Of a stretch of 64,000 nucleotides of DNA, positions 7,601-15,465 are shown piece by piece. Origin of the DNA: Halorubrum aquaticum (lineage in GTDB: Archaea; Halobacteriota; Halobacteria; Halobacteriales; Haloferacaceae); contig NZ_FOPZ01000015.1 of the NCBI RefSeq assembly GCF_900113615.1, positions 20,103-84,102 on the forward strand, read 5' to 3'. The position numbers and the translations under genes were made by a program. Under the pieces are notes generated by a model. That model was not told the DNA's origin, did no database searches, and saw nothing but the letters and a program-made list of their open reading frames with translations. Each line of letters opens with the position of its first letter. The first letter of the stretch is position 1.

Positions 7601-9346
7601 TCACGCCTCCCGTCGGAGCCTGGCGACGACGAACTCGCGTTCCAGTTCGCCGAGGAACTCCCCGAGTCGGGGACCCTGCGGCTGGTCGAAGAAGAGGCGG
7701 TACCCCGCCTCGAAGAAGTCGGCGACCTCGATCCCGTGGTCGCGAGCGGTCTCGTACATCTCCGCCTGGATCGCCTCCCCGTCGTGACCGGCGGCGACGA
7801 ACTCCGCGAGGTCGTCGAGCGCCGCGGCCACGTCCCCGTCGAACGCGACGTCCGGAAGCGCCGTCTGGAGCCGGTAGTTGTACTCGTTGTCGGTGCGCTC
7901 GGCCCACGTCCGCGCCCGCTCGACGCGCGCGAGCGCCTCCCGAACCGCCCACTCCGGAGTGTCGTCGTCGACGTGCCCCTCGTCGCGCGCGAGCTGCTCG
8001 CGCAACTCCCGGTCCTCGACCATGCCGAGGACGGCGGCGAAGGTGTACGGGAACCGGACCCGGTCGGCGGGGTCGGCGTCGGCCGGGCGGTCGATCCCGG
8101 GCGACCCGCCGACCACGAACGGGTACGCCCGCTCGGCGAACCGGGTCAGCTCCTCGTCGTCGACCTCGCCGAAGTACGCCTCCTCGAAGCGGTCGAAGCG
8201 GTCGACGAGTTGATCGATCCGTTCGAGGTCGAGGTCGCGCGCCTTCTTCGGGTGGAGCGCGAAGAAGTACCGCACCACCTCGGGCTCGAGTATCTCGAGC
8301 AGTTCGGGCACGGTGACGACGTTGCCCGCCGACGAGGAGAGCGCCTCCCCGCCGAGCGTGAACCACTCGTACACCATCGGCACCGGCGGCTCGATCCCGA
8401 AGACGGTCCGGGCGAGGTCGACGCCGGAGGGCCACGAACCCTCGGCGTGGTCCTTGCCGAACGGCTCGAAGTCGACGTCGAGGACGTCCCACTGGGCGGG
8501 CCACTCCAGCCGCCACGGGAGCTTCCCCTCCCGGAAGGTGGCGGTCCCCTCGTGACCGCAGCCCTCGATGACGTCGTCGCCGACCTCGAGGTCCGTACAC
8601 GCGTACTCGACCGTGCCCGCCTCCAGGTCGACGGCCGTCACCGTCTCGGTGACCTTCCCGCACTCCGCACAGACCGGGTTGAACGGGACGTACTCGTCGT
8701 CGACCTTGTCCTGGTACTTGCCGAGCGTCTCGCGGACGCCCTCGAGGTCCGAGAGGACGGTCCGGACGGCGTCCTCGAAGGTCCCGTCCGCGTACAGCTC
8801 CGTGTTCGAGACCATCTCGACGGGGACGCCGAGGCGCTCGGCGTCGGCCTCGAGCAGCGCCGCGAAGTGCGCCGCGTACGACTCGCGCTCGCCGAATGGG
8901 TCCGGGATCGCGGTGTACGGCTTCCCGAGGTTGCGGCCGAGCGCGCCCGCGTCGACGTCGCCGAGCCCGACGATCTCCCCGTCGGCGTTCGCCAGCTTCC
9001 GCGGGAGCTTCCGGAGCGGGTCCCTGTCGTCGGAGGTGAACAGCTGGCGGACCTCGTGGCCGCGGTCGCGGAGCACCTCGGCGACGAAGTAGCCGCGCAT
9101 GACCTCGTTGACGTTGCCGACGTGGGCGACGCCGGAGGGGGAGACGCCCCCCTTGATCACGATCGGGTCGTCGGGGTCGCGCGCCTCGATCTCGTCGGCG
9201 ACCACGTCCGCCCAGAAGGCGTGAAACGCGTCGTCCCCCGAGGTCCCGTCCTCGGCTCCCCTCGCCTGCTCCGAGAGGATGTGCGGGGAGTCGTCGCAGT
9301 CGGGGCGGGCCCGAGCGTCGCCGTCCCGCGAGGCCTCGTCGGTCAT
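7601..9346 (-). CDS. lysS: Lysyl-tRNA synthetase, class I
   Basis: 581 residues. This is the archaeal class I enzyme, unrelated in fold to bacterial class II LysRS, and it charges tRNA-Lys. The HIGH-like motif is SPSGVAHVGN (residues 69-78) and the KMSKS-equivalent region is GGEALSSSAGN. A CxxC/CxH-like zinc element (PVCAECGKV, then CGHEG) lies between them, and the C-terminal helical anticodon-binding part follows. The start at 9346 forms an ATGA overlap with the pyrH stop; the open frame begins five codons earlier inside pyrH. Middle gene of a three-gene operon. Confidence 0.95.
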   Translation of the reverse strand: MTDEASRDGDARARPDCDDSPHILSEQARGAEDGTSGDDAFHAFWADVVADEIEARDPDDPIVIKGGVSPSGVAHVGNVNEVMRGYFVAEVLRDRGHEVRQLFTSDDRDPLRKLPRKLANADGEIVGLGDVDAGALGRNLGKPYTAIPDPFGERESYAAHFAALLEADAERLGVPVEMVSNTELYADGTFEDAVRTVLSDLEGVRETLGKYQDKVDDEYVPFNPVCAECGKVTETVTAVDLEAGTVEYACTDLEVGDDVIEGCGHEGTATFREGKLPWRLEWPAQWDVLDVDFEPFGKDHAEGSWPSGVDLARTVFGIEPPVPMVYEWFTLGGEALSSSAGNVVTVPELLEILEPEVVRYFFALHPKKARDLDLERIDQLVDRFDRFEEAYFGEVDDEELTRFAERAYPFVVGGSPGIDRPADADPADRVRFPYTFAAVLGMVEDRELREQLARDEGHVDDDTPEWAVREALARVERARTWAERTDNEYNYRLQTALPDVAFDGDVAAALDDLAEFVAAGHDGEAIQAEMYETARDHGIEVADFFEAGYRLFFDQPQGPRLGEFLGELEREFVVARLRREA

Positions 9347-10062
9347 CGCTCCGCTCCCCACCCCGCCGGTTCGGTGCTCCCCTCGGGGATCACGTTCGTC
9401 CCGGTGTGCTCGCCGTGGAGGACCGCGTCGACGACCGCGTCCGGGTCGGTGCCGTCGAGGACGACGGAGCGGATCCCGGCGCGGTCGATCAGCTTCGCCG
9501 CGAGCAGGTCGACGGGCGCGGACGAGCCGGCGTTCCGGCTCATCGGGAGCACCACGTCGACCAGCTCGGCGGGCGACAGCGACTCGAACCGGGTCGCGTC
9601 GTCGTGGCTGTTGGGGTCGACGTCGTAGACGCCGTCGGCGCTCGTCGCGAACACGAGCAGGTCGGCGTCGACGGACTCCGCGAGCGCGACCGCGACCGCG
9701 TCGGTCGTCTGTCCGGGCGTTATCCCGCCCATCACGGGGACCTCGCCCCGCCGGAACGCGGCGGCCGCCTCGTCGTACCCCGTCGCCGGCGTGGGCGCGG
9801 CCGCGTCGCCGAGCGCGGCGATGAGGAGGCGGGCGTTGAGCCGCGTGGTACCGATCCCCAACTCGTCGAGCTCGACCTCGTTGCCGCCGAGCTCGCGGGC
9901 GGTCGTGATGTACTCGCGGGCGACCCCCCCGCCGCCGACGACGGCGGCCATCTCACACCCCTCCGCCGTCAGCCGCTCGACCGCGTCGGCGTAGGCGGCG
10001 ACACGTTCGGGATCGAGCTCCGGCGCGAGCACGCTCCCGCCGATGGAAACGACGACTCTCAT
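9343..10062 (-). CDS. pyrH: UMP kinase (archaeal PyrH)
   Basis: 239 residues. It phosphorylates UMP to UDP using ATP (amino-acid-kinase fold). Visible features: MRVVVSIGGSVLAP (phosphate loop), VVGGGGVAREY, a GIGTTRLNARLL segment, GGITPGQTTDAVA, and ADLLVFATSADGVYDVDP, which matches the archaeal nucleotide-binding signature. Length fits the archaeal family. First gene of the operon with lysS, joined by a 4-base ATGA overlap. Confidence 0.95.
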   Translation of the reverse strand: MRVVVSIGGSVLAPELDPERVAAYADAVERLTAEGCEMAAVVGGGGVAREYITTARELGGNEVELDELGIGTTRLNARLLIAALGDAAAPTPATGYDEAAAAFRRGEVPVMGGITPGQTTDAVAVALAESVDADLLVFATSADGVYDVDPNSHDDATRFESLSPAELVDVVLPMSRNAGSSAPVDLLAAKLIDRAGIRSVVLDGTDPDAVVDAVLHGEHTGTNVIPEGSTEPAGWGAER

Positions 10063-10150
10063 TGCGGCGAGGTAGCCGTGTCGCCGGCTTAAGGATTGTC
10101 AAGCGGGGACGGCGACGGAGGCCCCAGCGAACGGGTTTTTCATGGAAAAC

Positions 10151-10159
10151 AGTTTAGAA
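10151..10159 (+). promoter_or_regulatory. TATA-like box of the carboxyltransferase gene
   Basis: agtttagaa centred about 26 nt before the ATG at 10181. It decides the start: the earlier in-frame ATG at 10142 would lie upstream of the promoter element. Confidence 0.5.
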
Positions 10160-10180
10160 CCGTCCGGGAGTCCTCCCGGC

Positions 10181-11992
10181 ATGAAGGTCCACGTCGGGTC
10201 GGCGGCGACGGCCGAGGAGGCCGAGGCGATCGCCCGGTCGCTGGCGGCGCACCTCGGCGTCGGCGTCGACGTCCACGTCGGGGACGGAGACGACCCCGTC
10301 GCGAGCGCCGACCCCCCGGAGACGGCCTACCCGCTCGAGGACGACCTCGGACCCACCGACCGCGAGCGGGACCTCCGAGCGGAGATCGAGGACATCCGGG
10401 AGGGCGGCCCCGAGAAGTACCGCGAGCGCCTCGCCGAGCAGGGGAAGCTGTTCGTGCGCGACCGGCTCGACCTCTGGTTCGGCGGCGAGGGCGGCGCGGG
10501 CGACGCGAGCGCGTCCGACGGCGACCCGGCCGGCCTCCGCTTCGAGGACGGGACGTTCGCCGCGTTCGACGACTGGCACCCGAACGCGCCCGGCGGCACG
10601 GAAGACGAGGACGGGGATGAAGGAGGGGGCGACGGCGACCGCCTCCCCGCGGACGGGCTCATCACGGGGGGCGCCGAGTTCGAGGGCCGGGACGTCCACT
10701 TCATGGCCAACGACTTCACCGTGAAGGCGGGATCGATGGCGGCGAGGGGCGTCGAGAAGTTCCTCCGGATGCAACAACGCGCCTTGAAGACGGGCAACCC
10801 CGTGCTCTACCTGATGGACTCCTCGGGCGGGCGGATCGACCAGCAGTCCGGCTTCTTCGCCAACCGCGAGGGGATCGGGAAGTACTACTACAACCACTCG
10901 ATGCTCTCGGGGGCAGTCCCGCAGGTCTGCGTGCTCTACGGCCCCTGTATCGCCGGAGCCGCCTACACGCCCGTCTTCGCCGACTTCACCGTGATGGTCG
11001 AGGACATGTCCGCGATGGCTATCGGCTCCCCGCGGATGGTGGAGATGGTCACCGGCGAGGAGATAGACCTGGAGGAGCTGGGCGGTCCCCGGATCCACGC
11101 CGAACACTCCGGCTCCGCGGACCTCGTCGCCCGCGACGAGGAGCACGCCCGCGAACTCGTCGCCGACCTGATCGGCTACCTCCCGGACCGCGCCGGCGAG
11201 AAACCGCCCGGATCCGAGACGAAGCCGCCGAAGTACTCCCCGGAGGGCATCGACGAGCTGATCCCCGAGTCGCCGAATCGTCCCTACGACGCGCGCGACC
11301 TGCTCGACCGGATCGCGGACGCGGAGTCGGTCTTCGAGCTGAAGGAGGGGTACGGACCCGAGATCGTCACCGCGTTCTGTCGGATCGACGGGCGTCCCGT
11401 CGGCGTGGTCGCCAACCAGCCGACGGAGCGGTCGGGCGCGATCTTCCCGGACGCCGCCGAGAAGGCCGCCGAGTTCGTCTGGACCTGCGACGCCTACGAG
11501 ATCCCCCTGCTCTACCTCTGTGACACGCCCGGGTTCATGGCCGGGAGCCAGGTGGAGAAGGACGGGATCTTGGAGAAGGGCAAGAAGCTGATCTACGCCA
11601 CGTCGTCGGCGACGGTCCCGAAACAGACGGTCGTCGTCCGGAAGGCGTACGGCGCGGGCATCTACGCGATGGGCGGGCCCGCCTACGACCCCGAGAGCAC
11701 CATCGGACTTCCCTCCGGCGAGATCGCGATCATGGGGCCCGAGGCCGCGATCAACGCGGTGTACGCTCGGAAGCTCGCCGAGATCGACGACCCCGAGGAG
11801 CGGGCCGCGGAGGAGAAGCGCCTCCGCGAGGAGTACCGCGAGGAGATCGACGTCCACCGGATGGCGAGCGAGGTCGTCATCGACGAGATCGTCCCGCCCT
11901 CGGACCTCCGCGCCCAGCTGGCCGCCCGCTTCGACTTCTACGAGGACGTGAAGAAGGACCTCCCCGAGAAGAAACACGGGACTGTGCTATGA
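10181..11992 (+). CDS. Acyl-CoA carboxylase, carboxyltransferase subunit
   Basis: 603 residues. It transfers CO2 from biotin to acetyl- or propionyl-CoA in partnership with a separate biotin carboxylase/carrier protein, which is not encoded in this window. The two crotonase-like halves are clear: SSGGRIDQQSGFF and GAVPQVCVLYGPCIAGAAYTP in the N-half, and PLLYLCDTPGFMAGSQVEKDGI and AYGAGIYAMGGPAYDPE in the C-half. The start at 10181 is set by the TATA-like box. The first 40 or so residues (with AATAEEAEAIARSLAAHLG) and an acidic linker near residues 100-150 precede the usual family start and are unusual; the former has the look of a carboxylase epsilon-type helix. Overlaps the next gene by ATGA. 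Confidence 0.92.
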   Translation: MKVHVGSAATAEEAEAIARSLAAHLGVGVDVHVGDGDDPVASADPPETAYPLEDDLGPTDRERDLRAEIEDIREGGPEKYRERLAEQGKLFVRDRLDLWFGGEGGAGDASASDGDPAGLRFEDGTFAAFDDWHPNAPGGTEDEDGDEGGGDGDRLPADGLITGGAEFEGRDVHFMANDFTVKAGSMAARGVEKFLRMQQRALKTGNPVLYLMDSSGGRIDQQSGFFANREGIGKYYYNHSMLSGAVPQVCVLYGPCIAGAAYTPVFADFTVMVEDMSAMAIGSPRMVEMVTGEEIDLEELGGPRIHAEHSGSADLVARDEEHARELVADLIGYLPDRAGEKPPGSETKPPKYSPEGIDELIPESPNRPYDARDLLDRIADAESVFELKEGYGPEIVTAFCRIDGRPVGVVANQPTERSGAIFPDAAEKAAEFVWTCDAYEIPLLYLCDTPGFMAGSQVEKDGILEKGKKLIYATSSATVPKQTVVVRKAYGAGIYAMGGPAYDPESTIGLPSGEIAIMGPEAAINAVYARKLAEIDDPEERAAEEKRLREEYREEIDVHRMASEVVIDEIVPPSDLRAQLAARFDFYEDVKKDLPEKKHGTVL

Positions 11993-12516
11993 TCGACGTC
12001 GGCGCGACCGCCCCGGACTTCGCCGCGCCGGCGGTCGCGGACGGGCGGGCGACCGAACTCGCGCTCTACCGGCTCGTGGAGTCGCATCGCGCGGTCGTCC
12101 TCTCGTTCGCGCCGGCGAACTTCGTCCCGACGAGCACGGCGGCGTTCGCCGCGGTCCGGGACGCCGGCTGGCACGACGGCGACGACCTGGCCGTCGTCGC
12201 GCTCACCGGCGACTCGCTGTACGCGGGGTTCGCGTACGTCGACCGCTTCGATCTCCCGTTTCCGGTCGTCTCGGACTTTCACGGCGGGGTCGCCGACTCC
12301 TACGACCTGCTCGCGGAGTCGTGGGAGGGCCACTCGGACATCCCGCGCCGGGCGACGGTCGTCCTCGACGACGAGTGGCGGGTCAGGTTCGCCGAGGCGA
12401 CGACCGACGCGCTCGACCGCCCCGCGCCCGCGCCGGTCGAGAACGCGACCGCGACGCTGCGGGACCTCGGCGTCGACGTCGACCGCCCGCGAGTGAACTA
12501 CGACGGGCCGTGGTGA
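11989..12516 (+). CDS. Peroxiredoxin-like protein without cysteine
   Basis: 175 residues with an AhpC/TSA-type thioredoxin fold: VGATAPDFAAPA at the start, VVLSFAPANF, a LPFPVVSDFHGGVADSYDLL segment, and PRRATVVLDDEWRVRF. In active peroxiredoxins the loop after the second strand reads like PAAFSPVCT; here it is PANFVPTST, so the peroxidatic Cys is Ser, and no other cysteine occurs in the protein. It therefore cannot be a thiol peroxidase as it stands. Translation is coupled to the carboxyltransferase (ATGA overlap), which hints at a structural or regulatory role linked to that enzyme. The role is inference. Confidence 0.85.
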   Translation: MIDVGATAPDFAAPAVADGRATELALYRLVESHRAVVLSFAPANFVPTSTAAFAAVRDAGWHDGDDLAVVALTGDSLYAGFAYVDRFDLPFPVVSDFHGGVADSYDLLAESWEGHSDIPRRATVVLDDEWRVRFAEATTDALDRPAPAPVENATATLRDLGVDVDRPRVNYDGPW

Positions 12517-12564
12517 ACGACGACTCTTGGGAGATCGGCGATGTCCTCACATCGGTGATCGTCT

Positions 12565-12735
12565 TCGGCGCGCGCCGGTGAGCGCCCGACGGGCGCGAAC
12601 CCGACCGCGCGAGGTCGCCGACGGCGGAGCCGCCGGCTGCCAGAGAATCTCCGATTCTCGCTGGAGTCAGTCGCCTCTGGCGACTGACGAGGTTGGGGAG
12701 GCGTGAGGTGCGGAGCCGTGCGCTTTCGGGTGGGA
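12565..12735 (+). repeat. GC-rich intergenic repeat, copy B, with nested hairpins
   Basis: Fills most of the 296-base gap 12517-12812. It shares with copy A the blocks at 12565-12576, 12583-12598 (same 18-nt offset) and 12694-12720. Between the last two blocks sit three hairpins: cggcggagccgccg (12622-12635), gagaatc-tcc-gattctc (12643-12659) and gtcagtcgcc-tct-ggcgactgac (12666-12688). The 3-nt-loop hairpins have the same architecture as the one inserted at the end of icd. Confidence 0.7.
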
Positions 12736-12812
12736 CGCTGGAGTCGCTTCCGTCGTCCTCGGAGCAGAATCGGGACGGCCGTTATTTGTGTCTCGAGGGA
12801 GAGAGGCGGACG

Positions 12813-13112
12813 ATGCCCTCCGTCCTCTCCGATATCGTGTTCAGCGAGCCGTCCGGTCGGACCAACGCGCTCGTCCAGTTCGCGGGAGCGATCACGTTCC
12901 TGGGACTGTACGCCTACTCCGGGGTCACCGGGAACGCCGGCTCGAGCGACTGGCTGCTCGTCATGGCTCTCGGAGCCACCGTGGCAGGGATCGCCGAATC
13001 CCTCCCGAACGACCGGTACCTCGCGGCCGGCGTGTTGCGGTTAACGGCGATCTTCGTACTGTCGTGTCTGCTCGTCGCCATCGTCTTCGCTCCGGAGTTC
13101 GTCGTCGGATAG
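12813..13112 (+). CDS. Small membrane protein, three predicted helices
   Basis: 99 residues. Three hydrophobic segments are visible: NALVQFAGAITFLGLYAY (about 15-33), WLLVMALGATVAGIAE (about 43-58) and VLRLTAIFVLSCLLVAIVFAP (about 70-92). The start is the ATG at 12813; an upstream frame begins in repeat copy B and is unlikely to be translated. A TATA-like ttatttg at 12782-12788 lies about 28 nt upstream. I do not recognise a family. Such short haloarchaeal membrane proteins are common and mostly uncharacterised. Confidence 0.7.
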   Translation: MPSVLSDIVFSEPSGRTNALVQFAGAITFLGLYAYSGVTGNAGSSDWLLVMALGATVAGIAESLPNDRYLAAGVLRLTAIFVLSCLLVAIVFAPEFVVG

Positions 13113-13380
13113 CGTCGGCGAGTTTGGCTCCGTTGAAATCTCACTTTTCACATGTGATTTGGACTGAAACAGTCGATCGCTGAAGAGTGCTTGTAGGACG
13201 GGTGTTTCGATGGAGATCGGGATGATGAGAACGAGGTCGTTACCGGCACAGTGATCGCGACTTCAGAGAACACGTCCAAAGCCCCAGTCGCGAGGACTCG
13301 GGGGCCTCGCTGTGGTCCTCGTCGCTCACTATGTTCACTCCTGCGGTCCTTGCTTCGGCCGCCGTCGTCCTCGCGACTGC

Positions 13381-13440
13381 CCCTTTGAGTCCCACCCATA
13401 CCGCACAGCCCCGTACCTCACACCTCCCCAGCCTCGCGGC
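13381..13440 (-). repeat. GC-rich intergenic repeat, copy C (inverted)
   Basis: On the minus strand this reads through ctggggaggtgtgaggtacg and a following tgggtgggactcaaag, matching the last block of copies A and B with a few changes. It lies in the 760-base gene-poor gap 13113-13872. The flanking stretch 13113-13380 shows no convincing gene; 13441-13620 is also empty as far as I can tell, despite short arginine-rich frames. Confidence 0.65.
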
Positions 13441-13632
13441 TCGCGCTCTCCGAGCGCTCTCCGCGTCCCTCGCGGGCTCCTCGCGGCCTCCGGCCGCTCG
13501 GAGGCACGCCACCGCACCGCGAATCGGTCGTTCCTTCGCCTGTACTGACCATAGCCGGATTATGACATATCGTCTACGGAGGATTCCAACAGAGCCGCGA
13601 GTTGTATAATCGGTACTGCCGATCGAAAGCGG

Positions 13633-13770
13633 TCGATAGCGTCGAATCTCCCGGTGATCTCTCTCACCTCATTCACGGAAAGCACCGGCCGAGACTCCCG
13701 TGAACGAAGTGAACGGGAGTCAGGCCGGTGTACGACCGAAGGGAGTGCACCGGCCGAGATTTGAACTCAG
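13633..13770 (-). repeat. Partial copies of the tRNA-Gly 3' end
   Basis: Two truncated copies of the acceptor/T-arm end of the neighbouring tRNA-Gly. One is at about 13682-13694 (gcaccggccgaga), the other at about 13746-13769 (with gcaccggccgagatttgaac). The 50-odd bases to the left of the first copy (13633-13680) also resemble those left of the true tRNA (13824-13872), so the repeated unit includes downstream flank. A hairpin actcccgt...acgggagt (13694-13720) lies between the copies. This is the usual trace of integration or tandem duplication at a tRNA 3' end. Confidence 0.6.
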
Positions 13771-13872
13771 AATCAGACGTGCTCGCTCACGGCTCGCTTC
13801 GCTCGCCAGTTCGCTGCGCGCGACTGATAGCGTTCAAATCACTCGGTGATTTCTCTCACTACGTTCGAGAAA

Positions 13873-13943
13873 TGCACCGGCCGAGATTTGAACTCGGGTT
13901 GCAACCATGGCAAGGTTGCGTGATACCACTACACTACCGGTGC
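13873..13943 (-). tRNA. tRNA-Gly (anticodon GCC)
   Basis: Transcribed from 13943 to 13873. The acceptor stem GCACCGG pairs with CCGGTGC and is followed by discriminator A; D-arm GTGTAGTGGTATCAC, anticodon stem GCAAC/GTTGC around a loop carrying GCC, and T-arm CCGAG-TTCAAAT-CTCGG are all intact. No intron; CCA is not encoded. Its 3' end faces the partial copies at 13633-13770. Confidence 0.95.
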
Positions 13944-13986
13944 GTGCTTCGCAATAGACGGTCCGCCGGTGAGACACTTAAACCTG

Positions 13987-14328
13987 TCACATTCTCGGCT
14001 CCGTGAGAGAGACCGTCACCGACTCCGTCGAGAGGTCGTACAGGTTCATCTCCCGGCCCTTCTTCGAGTACCGAACCCCGACCGGCGCGAGGAGGTCGAC
14101 GCGCTGGAGCCGGCGCAGGTGGTACGTGACCGCCTGAAGCGAGACGTCGAGGTCGTCGGCGATCTCGGAGGGCGTCGAGGGCGACTCGCGGACGATGGCG
14201 ATCACCTCACGGGCGGTCTCCGAGGCCAGGACCTCGAGGAGGTCGTCGGAGCGGTCGAGCGGAACCGTCCGCCGGTCGCGGTCGGGATCGGACTCGCTCG
14301 GCGGCGGGGAGAGCCGTTCGAGCGTCAT
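13987..14328 (-). CDS. Winged-helix (ArsR-like) transcriptional regulator
   Basis: 113 residues from the ATG at 14328. A leading disordered stretch rich in Pro, Ser and Asp is followed by SDDLLEVLASETAREVIAIVRESPSTPSEIADDLDVSLQAVTYHLRRL, a classic ArsR-type helix-turn-helix, then the wing with GVRYSKKGREMNLYDL. Haloarchaea have many such proteins; the target is unknown. Longer open frames upstream are arginine-rich and were discarded. It lies between tRNA-Gly and a divergently transcribed CARF-like regulator. Confidence 0.85.
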   Translation of the reverse strand: MTLERLSPPPSESDPDRDRRTVPLDRSDDLLEVLASETAREVIAIVRESPSTPSEIADDLDVSLQAVTYHLRRLQRVDLLAPVGVRYSKKGREMNLYDLSTESVTVSLTEPRM

Positions 14329-14505
14329 CGTCGAGCGTCCGCGACGTCTCGTCTGTGGGGCGATACGTCTCGATCGAGGACGTGGAGGGCGTCGACCGCG
14401 AGGATCGAAGCGTCGTCGAAGGGAGACCACTCGGTCGCGAGATCGTTCACTCTCGTTGAAACGAGCATCGGCTTTCGGAAGGGAGGGGTCGCGACCGGAT
14501 AGGTA

Positions 14506-14519
14506 TTATGTCGACATAA
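14506..14519. promoter_or_regulatory. 14-bp palindrome, candidate operator
   Basis: ttatgtcgacataa, a perfect 14-bp palindrome in the 250-base divergent intergenic region 14329-14578, about 60 bases before the start of the CARF-like regulator. It is placed where an autoregulatory operator would be expected; the binding protein is inferred. Confidence 0.4.
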
Positions 14520-14578
14520 ACGTCAACATCGACAGGATCAGCATAACAATCAATATTCATCGAACGTACTCGTGAAAC

Positions 14579-15337
14579 ATGGCCGATCTGGACGTTCCGA
14601 GGCGCATCCACATCGTACCGCTCGGGTACGAGGAGGACCGCATCGTGGAGCCGGTGATCGACGCCGACGCCGACGAGGCGCTCCTGCTCGAACCCGACCC
14701 CGACGACGAGGGGGTCGACCGACCCTCGTACCACGAGGACGTTCGGGAGCGACTCCGCGAGGCGGACGTTCGGACCGAGACGATCGAGTGTGACATCTTC
14801 AACCTCTACAGCTCGCTGGGGACGATCGCGGAGGTGTCGAACCGGTTCCGCGACCACAGCGTCTACGTCAACCTCGCGTCCGGGTCGAAGGTGACCGCGA
14901 TCGGCGGGATGATCGCCTGTATGGTGACCGGGGCCGTGCCCTACTACGTGCGCGCGGAGACGTACGCGGGCGGGGAGGAACGCCCCGTCGCGTCGGGAGC
15001 GAAGCCCCCGGAGACGCTGCCGAAGTACCACATCGAGGAGCCGGAACGCGAGCACGTCGCGGTCCTCGACCACGTCGCCGACGCCCAGCCCGTCACGAAA
15101 CGCGACCTCATCGAGTACGGGCGGCGCGAGGGGCTCCCGTTCGTCGAGCGCTACGAGACCGAGGGCGTCCAGAACCCCGAACGGGGGTACTACCGCCGGC
15201 TCAACACCCGGATCGTCGAGCCGCTCCGCGAACGGGGATTCATCGAGATCGAGAAGCACTCGAAGTACCAGTACGTCTCGCTCACGGAGAGCGGCGAGAA
15301 CCACCTCCGGGCCTTCCGATACCTCCTCGCGGAGTGA
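14579..15337 (+). CDS. HFX_2341/DUF6293-type transcriptional regulator (CARF-like plus winged helix)
   Basis: 252 residues. The N-terminal domain (about 1-130) has a Rossmann-like CARF layout: RRIHIVPLGYEEDRI as first strand and loop, and VYVNLASGSKVTAIGGMIACM, where the NxxSG-type loop is typical of ligand-binding CARF folds. The C-terminal part (about 150-252) is a winged helix: HVADAQPVTKRDLIEYGRR, NTRIVEPLRERGFIEIEKHSKYQYVSLTESG. No CRISPR array or cas gene is in the window. Family members are annotated as HFX_2341 family regulators; the ligand is unknown. Divergent from the ArsR-like gene, with a palindrome upstream. Confidence 0.8.
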   Translation: MADLDVPRRIHIVPLGYEEDRIVEPVIDADADEALLLEPDPDDEGVDRPSYHEDVRERLREADVRTETIECDIFNLYSSLGTIAEVSNRFRDHSVYVNLASGSKVTAIGGMIACMVTGAVPYYVRAETYAGGEERPVASGAKPPETLPKYHIEEPEREHVAVLDHVADAQPVTKRDLIEYGRREGLPFVERYETEGVQNPERGYYRRLNTRIVEPLRERGFIEIEKHSKYQYVSLTESGENHLRAFRYLLAE

Positions 15338-15383
15338 GCGGATCACGACGACCCGTGTCGCGCGAGTCGTCATCGAGGTACCC

Positions 15384-15422
15384 TGGCGTCGCGGTGTCGT
15401 GCCGTGGCGTCGCGGTGTCGTG
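15384..15422 (+). repeat. Two tandem 18-bp units
   Basis: tggcgtcgcggtgtcgtg occurs at 15384-15401 and 15405-15422 (period 21). They lie just before the molybdopterin oxidoreductase-like gene. No function is apparent. Confidence 0.6.
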
Positions 15423-15465
15423 ACGTTGCCGTCACTCCTATTCGTGCTCGACCCGAAGCGATACC

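Noticed and set aside
7268..9628. 786-codon plus-strand frame opposite lysS
   Set aside because: Composition is that of a reverse-complement shadow; lysS and pyrH on the other strand have catalytic motifs throughout.
10154..11977. 607-codon minus-strand frame opposite the carboxyltransferase
   Set aside because: Antisense shadow; the plus-strand gene is unambiguous.
13148..13609. Several overlapping short frames in the gap before tRNA-Gly
   Set aside because: They lie across repeat copy C and have repeat-derived Arg/Ser/Pro-rich translations; I annotated the repeat instead.
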